The notes below the pieces were generated by a model. It worked only from the letters and a program-made list of their open reading frames with translations. It was not told where the DNA came from and did no database searches. 53,335 bases of DNA. It comes from Bacillota bacterium (GTDB lineage: Bacteria; Bacillota; Limnochordia; Darwinibacteriales; DTU012). Below are positions 8,633-16,312 of this stretch, one piece after another. Each line of letters starts with the position of its first letter. Position 1 is the stretch's first letter. The translations under genes and the position numbers were made by a program. Location of the stretch: assembly GCA_012521805.1 (NCBI GenBank), contig JAAYLQ010000055.1:1-53335 (forward strand), written 5' to 3'.

Positions 8633-8911
8633 TTGGAAACTACTGCAAGAAACTTTCATCTATTAGCCGATCCGATTAGGCTCAAAATCTTATGCTTACT
8701 AAAGAAACAGGAAATGTGTGTAGCAGATTTGTGCAAGGAGTTGGATTTGAGTCAGCCGAAAGTGTCCTACCACTTAAAAATTCTACTGGATGCGGAATTA
8801 ATTGAGCGGCGGGTTGCAGGTACCTGGTCTTATTATCGCTTGTGTACCGATTTAGAAGGCTGGTTGAAAAAGGAATGCAAAGAACTGTTGAAAGAAGCTA
8901 CTATTAACTAG
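8633..8911 (+). CDS. ArsR-family winged-helix transcriptional regulator
   Basis: The 92-residue protein is one winged helix-turn-helix domain (FHLLADPIRLKILCLL; LSQPKVSYHLKILLDAELIERRVAGTWSYYRL). The metal loop reads EMCVADLC, keeping Cys29 and Cys34 while the central cysteine of the classical arsenic triad (ELCVCDLC) is Ala31. Sensing of a metal(loid) is possible but unproven. The start is awkward: TTG 8633 lies 17 nt from GGAGGG, while an ATG inside that motif (8617) leads to an immediate stop. An ATA codon at 8624 would be better spaced. No resistance genes adjoin it. The last codons lie inside a terminator arm. Confidence 0.85.
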   Translation: METTARNFHLLADPIRLKILCLLKKQEMCVADLCKELDLSQPKVSYHLKILLDAELIERRVAGTWSYYRLCTDLEGWLKKECKELLKEATIN

Positions 8912-8930
8912 ATTAATAGTAGCTTCTTTC
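8890..8930. terminator. Bidirectional terminator overlapping the end of arsR
   Basis: An 18-bp stem (8890-8907 with 8913-8930, GAAAGAAGCTACTATTAA and its complement) with a 5-nt loop contains the arsR stop codon and lies 4 bp from the nrdD stop codon. It serves both convergent genes. Confidence 0.88.
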
Positions 8931-8934
8931 ATAT

Positions 8935-11067
8935 TTAATTGCGGTTATGGGTTAGCCTCGCTTCATATTCAGACTTTTTACCACTCGCAAAGCGGTGAAT
9001 ATATGAGAGATAGCCAGTAACACGCCGAACGCGGTTTATTTCGGTGCTGCCGCAGTTTGGACAAGTTTCTCCAATGATACCATGAAATGCGCAGTCTTCA
9101 CATTCATCGATAGGGAAGTTGACACCCGCATAACCCATGTCTGCTTCAGCCATCATCCGGTGCATTTGCTCCAAGGCTTGAGGGTTATCCGCTAATGGAG
9201 AGTCAACCTCGATATATGAGATATGTCCAGCATCATGATATTTGTGGAATGGCCCCTCTAATTTAATCTTTTCTCTGATTGAAATCGGATAATAAACTGG
9301 TATATGAAATGAGTTCGTATAAAAATTACGATCAGTAACTCCAGCAATTTCGCCGAAACGAGTCCGGTCAAGGGCAACAAATCTTCCGGACAGTCCTTCA
9401 GCGGGGGTGGCATAAAAGGTGACGTTGAGATTATGGCGATTCCCCATATCTTCACAGAACCGACGTAGGTATTCAGCGATTTCTAATCCCAGCTGGTAGG
9501 TTGTTTCATCTTCGCCGTGGTGCTTTCCGGTAAGAGCTTTTAGACATTCCGCTAAGCCTATATAGCCAATGGAAAGGGTGCCGTGTTTAATTGCTTCAGC
9601 AATGCTGTCATTGGAGCCTAGGTTTTCAGACCCCATATATAGGCCCTGACCCATAGTGAAAGGCAGGTCTTTAACCCGCAGTTTGCATAAGATTTCAAAT
9701 CGATGCATTAACTGTTCTTCAGCCAGAGCTAAAATGCTGTCAAGCCTAGACCAAAAACTGCGCAGATCCTTGCGATACATATTACCGTCAGATTCAATTG
9801 CTATCCGGACTAGGTTTATGCTTACTGGTGCAAGGTTACCTCGGCCTTCAGGTACAGCTTGTCCATGTTTATTAGCAATAACGCGAGAACGACAGCCCAT
9901 GTATGAGACCAAATCGCCATAGGGCGCATTGAACGATGCATCCATAAATGAAAATGTGGGGTTCATGCGGCGGCTGGCAACCCTGAGAGCCAATTGATAA
10001 AGATCGTAGTATGGATCCCCTGGATTGAAGTTTACTCCAGCTTTTAAGCGAAAGACAAGGTTAGGGAAGATAGGGGTTTCTCCTCGGCCTAATCCGGCAT
10101 TAAAAGCTAAGAGAAGCTGAGTGTCTAGCATATATTCCCGGTAATTTCGCGGACAGCCTAAATTTAATGTCGAAAATGGAACCTGTGACCCGGCACGGGA
10201 ATGCATAGTATTTAAGTTGTGGACAAGTGCTTCACAAGCCTGATAAGTTTCCTTTTCGATGGCAGTTTTGGCCGCATACTGTTCTGGAGTAAGCTCGGAT
10301 TCAGGGATTGCAGCTAGGGTTTCGTATTCTTCTGGAATGAATCTGGCAGCGTCTTCAAACCGAGGGTCAGATTGGCCGCCAAACATATCATTCTGATTGG
10401 ACTGGAGGATAATTGCTTCCTGAGCCAAAGCAGAGCTGATCCGCTTCGGTCGACGCAGCCAACCATATCCTGTACTGAATCCTTCACGCTCCCAAATTTT
10501 CCCGAATGGAATTTGCAGGCAGTTAATGGTTGTCCCATAGCTGTCCAAATCATGAATGTGGATATAGCCATCGCGGTGAGCATCAGCTATATGTTCGGGA
10601 ATAACCGCATCTAAATAAAACTCTTTAAAAGCCTCACTCGCTCCAAGCAGCAGTTTTGCGGAAAAATTGGAACCAACATTGGCGTTGGCCTCAACCCCGC
10701 GGTTAAGGTTCCACACAATTTTTTCTAATTTTTTGTGCAGTCCTGAAGTGGCTCTCCGGACACGGCTCCGTTTTTGGCGATACTTGACATATGCTTCACT
10801 TAGTTCCTGGTATCCCAGCTCTTTAATAGCCATCACTACCAAGTCTTGGATGTTTTCCACATGCGGTTTAATTTCTCTAAACTTTTTTTCCAGCTGTGCT
10901 TCAACCAGCTTGGTTACAGCGTCTGCGACAGCCGGATCATGACCGGTTTGCTCAGCTGCTTTGGCTACAGCATTCCGGATCTTGCTGGGGTTATATGGTA
11001 CCGTCCGCCCGTCCCGTTTAATAATCTCTTTGATTTGTATACCTTCGGTCATTAACGTTGAATTCAC
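8935..11067 (-). CDS. nrdD: Anaerobic (class III) ribonucleoside-triphosphate reductase
   Basis: The 710-residue protein starts at GTG 11067, 8 nt after GGAGG. It begins with an ATP-cone allosteric domain (residues 12-100, IKRDGRTVPYNPSKIRNAVAKAAE). The catalytic domain contains HIHDLDSYGTTINCLQIPFG. The C-terminus has a four-cysteine zinc site (ECEDCAFHG...CPNCGS) and the glycyl-radical motif RRVTGYLS with the radical Gly near residue 685. It reduces ribonucleotides to deoxyribonucleotides under anoxic conditions and is inactivated by oxygen. The activase gene nrdG, usually adjacent, is not next to it here. Two NrdR-like boxes lie upstream. Confidence 0.96.
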   Translation of the reverse strand: MNSTLMTEGIQIKEIIKRDGRTVPYNPSKIRNAVAKAAEQTGHDPAVADAVTKLVEAQLEKKFREIKPHVENIQDLVVMAIKELGYQELSEAYVKYRQKRSRVRRATSGLHKKLEKIVWNLNRGVEANANVGSNFSAKLLLGASEAFKEFYLDAVIPEHIADAHRDGYIHIHDLDSYGTTINCLQIPFGKIWEREGFSTGYGWLRRPKRISSALAQEAIILQSNQNDMFGGQSDPRFEDAARFIPEEYETLAAIPESELTPEQYAAKTAIEKETYQACEALVHNLNTMHSRAGSQVPFSTLNLGCPRNYREYMLDTQLLLAFNAGLGRGETPIFPNLVFRLKAGVNFNPGDPYYDLYQLALRVASRRMNPTFSFMDASFNAPYGDLVSYMGCRSRVIANKHGQAVPEGRGNLAPVSINLVRIAIESDGNMYRKDLRSFWSRLDSILALAEEQLMHRFEILCKLRVKDLPFTMGQGLYMGSENLGSNDSIAEAIKHGTLSIGYIGLAECLKALTGKHHGEDETTYQLGLEIAEYLRRFCEDMGNRHNLNVTFYATPAEGLSGRFVALDRTRFGEIAGVTDRNFYTNSFHIPVYYPISIREKIKLEGPFHKYHDAGHISYIEVDSPLADNPQALEQMHRMMAEADMGYAGVNFPIDECEDCAFHGIIGETCPNCGSTEINRVRRVTGYLSYIHRFASGKKSEYEARLTHNRN

Positions 11068-11129
11068 CCATGATTCCTCCCATAAATACTTCTTTTTCTA
11101 CTATATGGCAGATGGCAGTTAATGTCAAA

Positions 11130-11175
11130 GCTTATATCTTGGGTTTAACTAGCGATAATGTACTAGATGTTGTGT
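11130..11175. promoter_or_regulatory. Candidate tandem NrdR boxes upstream of nrdD
   Basis: Box 1 (11161-11174, TACTAGATGTTGTG) matches about 11 of 13 defined positions of the NrdR palindrome CACwATATnTwGTG. Box 2 (11130-11143, GCTTATATCTTGGG) keeps the core TATATCTTG. Their starts are 31 bp apart, the three-helical-turn spacing typical of NrdR operators. They lie 63-108 bp upstream of nrdD in the nrdD/ilvA divergent region. Confidence 0.5.
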
Positions 11176-11247
11176 TTTCTCTTGGATTTGGCTTTATAGA
11201 TAAAATTTATTCTTTGCAGGGAATGCTACCAACTAGAGGTGAGTTTA

Positions 11248-12453
11248 ATGGTTGATTTATCGATGATTAAATCAGCTGCTGCTGTGATTCGACCAGTGGT
11301 TAAGAAAACCCCATTAGATTACGCATCATATTTAAGCGAGCGGTGGGGCCGCACTATCTTTTTAAAGCTGGAAAACAGACAGAAGACCGGTTCTTTTAAA
11401 ATTCGGGGAGCGTACTATAAGCTGAAATGCCTGATGGAGCAAGAGGCAGTAAAATCTGTGGTGGCTGCTTCTGCTGGTAATCATGGACAGGGAGTAGCGT
11501 TAGCTGCAAATCTCTTAAATTTGCCCAGTACCATTGTTATGCCGCAAAATGCAGCAATTGCAAAAATAAACGCAGTCAAGGCATTTGGAGGTCAGGTTAT
11601 CTTAAAAGGCAGTACGATGGACGACTGCTTTGCAGAAGCATTCACCCTGCATATTGAACATGACCAACACTTAATCCACGCATTTGATGATGCCGACATC
11701 ATCGCTGGCCAAGGCACTGTTGGACTGGAGTTAATAGATGAGTTGGATTCAATCGCTTGTGTGGTGGTGCCAGTAGGAGGGGGCGGATTAATTGCTGGAA
11801 TTGCTGCCGCTGTCAAAGAATCGATTCCTACGGTTAAAGTAATTGGTGTGCAGGCTGCAGGAGCTGCCTCCATGGTGAATGCAGTCAATTCTGGTCGAAT
11901 CGAAAAATTGCCGATTGTTAGTACCATCGCTGATGGGATAGCGATTCAACAACCCGGTGAACTCACCTATGCTTTGGTACGCAAGTATGTGGATGAACTA
12001 GTAACCGTAAGTGATGAGGAAATTGCCAGCGCCATTCTCTTTGCTCTCGAACAAAGCAAGTTGGTGGTTGAGGGAGCCGGTGCAGTAACCCTTGCAGCGC
12101 TCCTCCACAATCATTTAGATCTGCCCCAGGGAAATTCTGTGTTAATTTTGAGCGGCGGCAACATCGATATTAATCAGCTGGCTAGGATTATTGAACGAGG
12201 CTTGGTGAAATCTCACCGCCGCATGAGACTGCGCACAGTAATTCCTGATCTTCCTGGAGCGCTGACCGAGCTGATACAGATTATTGCCCAATCCCAGGCT
12301 AATATAGTTGAAATTTATCATAATCGATTAGCTCTTGATGTATTATTAAATGACACCGAAGTTGTGCTCAATGTGGAGATTCGTGATCAAGCACATGCCA
12401 GCCAAGTTCTTGCTGCTCTAAAGCGGGCTGGCTATCAACCAGTGCTCATTTAG
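11248..12453 (+). CDS. ilvA: Threonine ammonia-lyase with C-terminal ACT domain
   Basis: ATG 11248 is preferred because GAGGTG lies 6 nt upstream; a GTG at 11239 overlaps that ribosome site. The 401-residue PLP enzyme has the Schiff-base lysine in KTGSFKIRGA (K51) and the phosphate-binding loop VPVGGGGLIAG. It ends with one ACT domain (RTVIPDLPGALTELIQII). It converts threonine to 2-oxobutanoate and ammonia, the first step of isoleucine synthesis. The about 400-residue, single-ACT architecture is shared by the short biosynthetic and catabolic TdcB-like forms, so feedback behaviour is uncertain. It is divergent from nrdD and followed by sigK. Confidence 0.92.
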   Translation: MVDLSMIKSAAAVIRPVVKKTPLDYASYLSERWGRTIFLKLENRQKTGSFKIRGAYYKLKCLMEQEAVKSVVAASAGNHGQGVALAANLLNLPSTIVMPQNAAIAKINAVKAFGGQVILKGSTMDDCFAEAFTLHIEHDQHLIHAFDDADIIAGQGTVGLELIDELDSIACVVVPVGGGGLIAGIAAAVKESIPTVKVIGVQAAGAASMVNAVNSGRIEKLPIVSTIADGIAIQQPGELTYALVRKYVDELVTVSDEEIASAILFALEQSKLVVEGAGAVTLAALLHNHLDLPQGNSVLILSGGNIDINQLARIIERGLVKSHRRMRLRTVIPDLPGALTELIQIIAQSQANIVEIYHNRLALDVLLNDTEVVLNVEIRDQAHASQVLAALKRAGYQPVLI

Positions 12454-12552
12454 GAGAAATAAAATACAGTGGACATACACATGCTGAATCTTCTGATCAT
12501 ATTATGTATAGTCGTGATTTTGCGGTGCATCTTTGATCAGGAGGTGACAGGG

Positions 12553-13254
12553 ATGCTTACAACATTAGCGGCACTAGCTTTTGGATGGGTGTTCGAAGGC
12601 ATTGGTCTGCTCGTTTCGTACATTGCAAATACTAATGTGTTTCCCAAACCTCTAAGTCCAAAGGAGGAAAAAGTGCTGCTGGAAAAAATGAGGTCCGGAA
12701 GCCTAGAGGCACGAAATACGTTAGTGGAGCGGAACCTCAGACTTGTTGCTCATATTGTTAAGAAATTCGATAAAAAGGGTGAGGATTTAGAAGACCTAAT
12801 CTCAATCGGTACCATCGGACTAATTAAGGCCATAAATACTTATGATCCGGATAAACAGACTAGACTAGCAACTTATGCTGCCCGCTGCATTGAAAATGAA
12901 GTTTTAATGCATCTGCGCTCTACGAAAAAATTGAGAAGAGAAGTTATGCTGTATGATCCTATAGGGTCGGATCGGGAAGGCAACGAACTTAATTTGATCG
13001 ATATTTTTGGAACAGATACCGATAATGTTTTTGATCAGGTTGAACTGCAGGTTGATCAGGAGTCTCTTCGTGACAAACTTAAATATCTAAGCAGCCGCGA
13101 AAAACAAGTGTTGATTCTGCGTTACGGTTTGGGAGAGACAGAGCGCAAAACCCAACGCGAAATTAGTAAAAAAATGGGGATATCTCGATCTTACGTTTCG
13201 CGCATCGAAAAACGAGCTTTATCTAAACTTCAGGAAAAAATGTGTATAGATTAG
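12553..13254 (+). CDS. sigK: RNA polymerase sporulation sigma factor SigK (pro-sigma-K), uninterrupted
   Basis: The start is set at ATG 12553, 5 nt after AGGAGGTGA; a longer frame from GTG 12469 lacks a ribosome site. The 233-residue product begins with a hydrophobic pro-sequence of about 20 residues (MLTTLAALAFGWVFEGIGLL), removed in B. subtilis by SpoIVFB to release active sigma-K. Region 2 reads NLRLVAHIVKKFDKKGEDLEDLISIGTIGLIKAI and ATYAARCIENEVLMHLR. Region 4.2 reads KTQREISKKMGISRSYVSRIEKRAL. It directs late mother-cell transcription (coat, dipicolinate). The gene is in one piece, with no skin-element interruption. A sigma-K-type promoter is seen before dpaA at the other end of the window. 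Confidence 0.95.
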   Translation: MLTTLAALAFGWVFEGIGLLVSYIANTNVFPKPLSPKEEKVLLEKMRSGSLEARNTLVERNLRLVAHIVKKFDKKGEDLEDLISIGTIGLIKAINTYDPDKQTRLATYAARCIENEVLMHLRSTKKLRREVMLYDPIGSDREGNELNLIDIFGTDTDNVFDQVELQVDQESLRDKLKYLSSREKQVLILRYGLGETERKTQREISKKMGISRSYVSRIEKRALSKLQEKMCID

Positions 13255-13260
13255 CAGATA

Positions 13261-13279
13261 GGGGCGATTGCCCCTTTTT
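13261..13279 (+). terminator. Terminator after sigK
   Basis: A compact hairpin GGGGC-GATT-GCCCC followed by five T residues starts 6 bp after the sigK stop codon. Confidence 0.85.
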
Positions 13280-13296
13280 CAGTTTGACCACAGTTA

Positions 13297-13305
13297 TGGT
13301 ATAAT
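13297..13305 (+). promoter_or_regulatory. Extended -10 promoter for yqeG-yqeH
   Basis: TGG-TATAAT is a perfect extended -10. A TTGACC at 13284 is only 10 bp upstream and so cannot act as its -35. The nine bases are identical to the element at 2438-2446. Confidence 0.6.
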
Positions 13306-13334
13306 AAGGAAAAATGTTTTGATAAGGAGTTGCC

Positions 13335-13874
13335 ATGAAGCTGTTACTGCCAAATCAAGTCTACAACCGAGTAACTGATATAGATTTGGATCATTTGAGT
13401 TCCCTTGGGATTTCGGGACTGCTGCTTGATTTAGATAATACCCTGGTTAAATTTGATAGCGATCAACTAGATAATGAATTTAAGGCATGGATTGAACAGG
13501 TCAAAGCAAAAGGATTTAAGGTTTGTTTAGTGTCTAACGGCAAGCCTAAGCGGGTGATCCGGTTTGCCAAGCAGATGGACATGCCGGCAGTGATTCGGGC
13601 ATTTAAGCCCAAGCGCAGCCCTTTTTTACGGGCATTAGAACTGATTGGAAAAAAAGCTTCTGAAGCTGCGATGATTGGCGATCAGCTATTTACAGATGTT
13701 TTGGGGGCAAACCGCCTTGGGATTCATTCCATTTTGATTACACCTTTGGGAAAAAAAGAACTGAGCACCACTCGCATGGTGCGTAAACTAGAACGGAGAA
13801 TGCTAAATCGGTTTGTAAAGAAGAGAATGCTTACAGCTGAAGCAGTTAAACAACGACACGGAGGGAAACAATGA
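13335..13874 (+). CDS. yqeG: YqeG-family HAD superfamily (IIIA) phosphatase
   Basis: The 179-residue protein carries HAD motif I as LLLDLDNTLVKFD (nucleophile Asp near residue 33), motif II in CLVSNGKP, a lysine in AFKPKRSPF, and motif IV in MIGDQLFTDVLGANRLGI. It belongs to the YqeG group of small HAD phosphatases. The physiological substrate is not settled, although some relatives dephosphorylate phosphatidylglycerophosphate. ATG 13335 follows AAGGAG. It overlaps yqeH by 4 bp, the standard Firmicutes pairing. Confidence 0.93.
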   Translation: MKLLLPNQVYNRVTDIDLDHLSSLGISGLLLDLDNTLVKFDSDQLDNEFKAWIEQVKAKGFKVCLVSNGKPKRVIRFAKQMDMPAVIRAFKPKRSPFLRALELIGKKASEAAMIGDQLFTDVLGANRLGIHSILITPLGKKELSTTRMVRKLERRMLNRFVKKRMLTAEAVKQRHGGKQ

Positions 13875-14953
13875 ACAAAAACAGACAGTGCCGCGGCTGC
13901 GGTGCTACGCTACAATCAGAAAATCCAAACGCAGTAGGATATCTGCCAGAACACTTGTTAAGTGAGCCGGGAAAAGAGTTGATCTGCCAGCGCTGCTTTA
14001 GAATCAGGCATTACGGCCAGCATCAAGAATATCAAGGTATTTCTGATGCCGAGCAGGTTATTGCCCAAAGCATGAATTGGGCTCAGGGTACCATTTTGAT
14101 TCTAGACTTGATGGATTTTGAGGCGAGCATTCCTAGAAACATTGATTTGTTTACCGGGAAGCAGAATATAGTTGTCGCCCTTAATAAAGTGGATCTGCTG
14201 CCGCCCAAAACACCTGTGCTCGAGGCAAGGGATTGGGCTCTTCGGCGCCTGCGCGCCCTCAACATTAAAGCCGAGGTAGTCCCGATCAGCAGCCTTAGCG
14301 GCTTCGGTATTAAGGATCTGCTTGCTGCTCTTTACGAATCGTCAGCTCGCAGATGGCTGGTTTGTGGAGTGACCAATGTCGGGAAATCTACATTAATTAC
14401 TAAAATTCTCCAGAGCCAGGGGAAAAAGCAAGGTTTAACGCCGACTACTGCCCGCTTTCCTGGAACTACTGTAGCCTGCACCAGATGGGCTATTGATCAG
14501 GGAATCATACTCAGCGATTCACCTGGCTTAACACCGCAGGGGAGACTTACAGATTTTGTCTGCATGGATTGTGCTGTTAAATTAATACCCTCCCAGCGGC
14601 TAAATGTAAGTGTTTATAATCTCAAGTCCCAAGGAGCGCTGGTAGTTCCCGGATTAGCAGCATTCCGACCGAAGCAAGATGGTGCACTGATCATAGGATT
14701 TACCGCATCTCAGGTTAAATGGCAGCGTGCTAATATAAGTAAACTTGATAGCTGGTTAACACAGAGCTGCGCCGAATGCAGGGTAACTAAATGGGATCGA
14801 GTTGATGTGGAGCTCAAACCGCATCAGGATCTATATATCCATGGATTAGGTTGGATTTCCGTTAGACATCATTCTACAGCTGGTGAGCTGATCATCCCCC
14901 ATGGTGTAGATTTTACTGTGAGGCCAAATTTAATTGGGGGAAAATTGGAATAA
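13871..14953 (+). CDS. yqeH: Ribosome biogenesis GTPase YqeH
   Basis: The 360-residue protein begins with a zinc finger (CRGCG...CQRCF, residues 7-45). A circularly permuted GTPase domain follows: G4 NKVDLL, then G5 region, G1 GVTNVGKST near residue 175, and G3 DSPG near 217. This motif order marks the YqeH/YlqF class involved in assembly of the 30S subunit. The C-terminal third is a beta-rich RNA-binding region. Translation is coupled to yqeG by the ATGA overlap. Confidence 0.95.
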   Translation: MNKNRQCRGCGATLQSENPNAVGYLPEHLLSEPGKELICQRCFRIRHYGQHQEYQGISDAEQVIAQSMNWAQGTILILDLMDFEASIPRNIDLFTGKQNIVVALNKVDLLPPKTPVLEARDWALRRLRALNIKAEVVPISSLSGFGIKDLLAALYESSARRWLVCGVTNVGKSTLITKILQSQGKKQGLTPTTARFPGTTVACTRWAIDQGIILSDSPGLTPQGRLTDFVCMDCAVKLIPSQRLNVSVYNLKSQGALVVPGLAAFRPKQDGALIIGFTASQVKWQRANISKLDSWLTQSCAECRVTKWDRVDVELKPHQDLYIHGLGWISVRHHSTAGELIIPHGVDFTVRPNLIGGKLE

Positions 14954-14959
14954 AATGAG

Positions 14960-14990
14960 CCTCTCCTGCTTATACTGGTAGCAGGAGGGG
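14960..14990 (+). promoter_or_regulatory. Hairpin that encloses the ribosome binding site of the next small gene
   Basis: CCTCTCCTGCT (14960-14970) pairs with AGCAGGAGGGG (14980-14990; 11 bp, one G-U) around a 9-nt loop. The right arm is the Shine-Dalgarno sequence of the ATG at 14996. No T-run follows, so translational control is more likely than termination. Confidence 0.55.
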
Positions 14991-14995
14991 TTGAC

Positions 14996-15196
14996 ATGCA
15001 GTCATATGTATATCATGTTAATATTCCTTATGCTGATAGCGACAGTATTTTAGCAGCTATCCGCCACAAGGTGAGCCAACTGCGGAAGGCACACCCGAAT
15101 TTAGCTGACTGTCAGTTGGCGGACGTTGGTATGAAAAGGGCAGATAATGGGGTAGATATTACGCTGCATTTTGCTCAAACTCAGTCAATCAGTTGA
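14996..15196 (+). CDS. Small protein of unknown function (66 aa)
   Basis: I do not recognise this family. The 66-residue protein has a strong ribosome site (AGGAGGGG, 5 nt before ATG), its own terminator, and a composition like its neighbours, so it is likely a real gene. It has alternating beta-alpha-beta character (YVYHVNIPY; SILAAIRHKVSQLRKAHP; GVDITLHFAQ), no membrane segment and one cysteine. Its ribosome site is buried in a hairpin. It lies between yqeH and aroK. Confidence 0.65.
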   Translation: MQSYVYHVNIPYADSDSILAAIRHKVSQLRKAHPNLADCQLADVGMKRADNGVDITLHFAQTQSIS

Positions 15197-15227
15197 ACAG
15201 CTCCTAAATTTAGGAGTTGTTTTTTTT
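15196..15227 (+). terminator. Terminator after the small unknown gene
   Basis: AACAGCTCCTAAA pairs with TTTAGGAGTTGTT (13 bp, one G-U, no extra loop bases in the full palindrome) and merges with a run of eight T residues. Confidence 0.88.
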
Positions 15228-15301
15228 GGCAGGAATTTCCATACTTGATAGAGAAGTGTTAAAATCTAATTGTAGTGCTGGTGCTATAGGAGCTAGAGCT
15301 T

Positions 15302-15826
15302 ATGGGTAAGAATTTGACTTTGATTGGATTTATGGGAACGGGAAAAACTAGTGTTGGATATCTCTGTGCCGAACTGCTCGGCTGGGCATTTATTGATTGT
15401 GATGCTCAGATTGAGGCAGCGCATCAATGTACAATTACCGAGATCTTTAGAGCTCACGGTGAGGCGTATTTCCGCCAGTTGGAAACTCAGCACCTTGCTG
15501 CTGTTTTGGAAAGCTCGGAGCAGGTAATTTCTACTGGAGGTGGAATCGTAACAGCAGAGCAGTCGCGCAGTTTATTGCTTAAGAGCAAAGCGAGCGGCAA
15601 TAAAGTTCTCTGGCTGAAAGCACACCCTGAGGTTATTTATGAACGAGTCCGTTCATCGCAGGACCGACCTCTGCTTAAAGTTGCCGACCCTCGGGCAGAA
15701 ATAGCGCGTTTGCTTGAACAGCGGCAGCAGTGGTACGAGCTGCTTGCCGATGCTGTTGTTGATACATCCACTTTAAATCTTCAACAAGCGGCAGAAGCTG
15801 TTTTAAAAATTATTGGACAGTGGTGA
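15302..15826 (+). CDS. aroK: Shikimate kinase
   Basis: The 174-residue protein has the Walker A motif GFMGTGKT at residues 9-16, DCDAQIE (shikimate-binding Asp), the arginine in EAYFRQLE, the glycine motif STGGGIV, and the lid DRPLL. It phosphorylates shikimate at O3 in the chorismate pathway. ATG 15302 follows AGGAG. The dehydroquinase gene aroQ follows 6 bp downstream. A possible extended -10 (TGT-TAAAAT, 15257-15265) lies just upstream. Confidence 0.95.
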   Translation: MGKNLTLIGFMGTGKTSVGYLCAELLGWAFIDCDAQIEAAHQCTITEIFRAHGEAYFRQLETQHLAAVLESSEQVISTGGGIVTAEQSRSLLLKSKASGNKVLWLKAHPEVIYERVRSSQDRPLLKVADPRAEIARLLEQRQQWYELLADAVVDTSTLNLQQAAEAVLKIIGQW

Positions 15827-15832
15827 GTTCAG

Positions 15833-16312
15833 ATGGAAATCTTATTAGTAAACGGTCCAAACTTAAATCTGCTTGGAACCAGGGAGCCGGATGTGTATGG
15901 TGACACCACCTTAACCGACATTGAAAAAATGGTTGCTCACGCTGCCGCGAAGCAGGGATTTACTTTAAAATGTTTCCAAGCCAATGGCGAAGGTGAAATT
16001 ATTGACTTTTTACAGGAACATCGTGGTGCGGCAGGTTTGATTATTAATCCTGGTGCTTATACACACTATTCATATGCAATTCGCGACTGCATTAAGGCAT
16101 TAGAAATGCCCGCAGTTGAGGTTCATATTTCCAATATCTATCAGCGCGAAGCATTTCGCCATACTTCGGTAATCTCACCTGTGTGCCTTGGCCAAATCTG
16201 TGGATTTGGCGATTTTGGCTATCTGCTGGCACTGCAGGCTTTAATTGATTTTTTATGTGGAGAGGAGAAGATTAGTGTTAGAGCAGATACGCAGCCATAT
16301 GAAGAAGACTAA
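15833..16312 (+). CDS. aroQ: 3-Dehydroquinate dehydratase, type II
   Basis: The 159-residue protein begins [21 protein letters not shown], with the catalytic Tyr in VYGDTT, and contains [14 protein letters not shown] and the catalytic His block [11 protein letters not shown]. The usual FQSNHEG loop reads [11 protein letters not shown], so the loop His is Gly. The enzyme dehydrates 3-dehydroquinate to 3-dehydroshikimate. Its last 38 bp overlap the downstream aminopeptidase gene, consistent with coupled translation. Confidence 0.95.
   Translation: MEILLVNGPNLNLLGTREPDVYGDTTLTDIEKMVAHAAAKQGFTLKCFQANGEGEIIDFLQEHRGAAGLIINPGAYTHYSYAIRDCIKALEMPAVEVHISNIYQREAFRHTSVISPVCLGQICGFGDFGYLLALQALIDFLCGEEKISVRADTQPYEED

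Noticed and set aside
12474-12481. CATACACA as a sigma-E -10 of sigK
   Set aside because: No -35 at 13-15 bp; the nearest TCATTT is 22 bp away.
12469-12552. N-terminal extension of sigK from GTG 12469
   Set aside because: No ribosome site; ATG 12553 with AGGAGGTGA gives the expected pro-sequence length.
13284-13305. TTGACC with TATAAT as a -35/-10 pair before yqeG
   Set aside because: Spacing is only 10 bp; the -10 is better explained as an extended -10.
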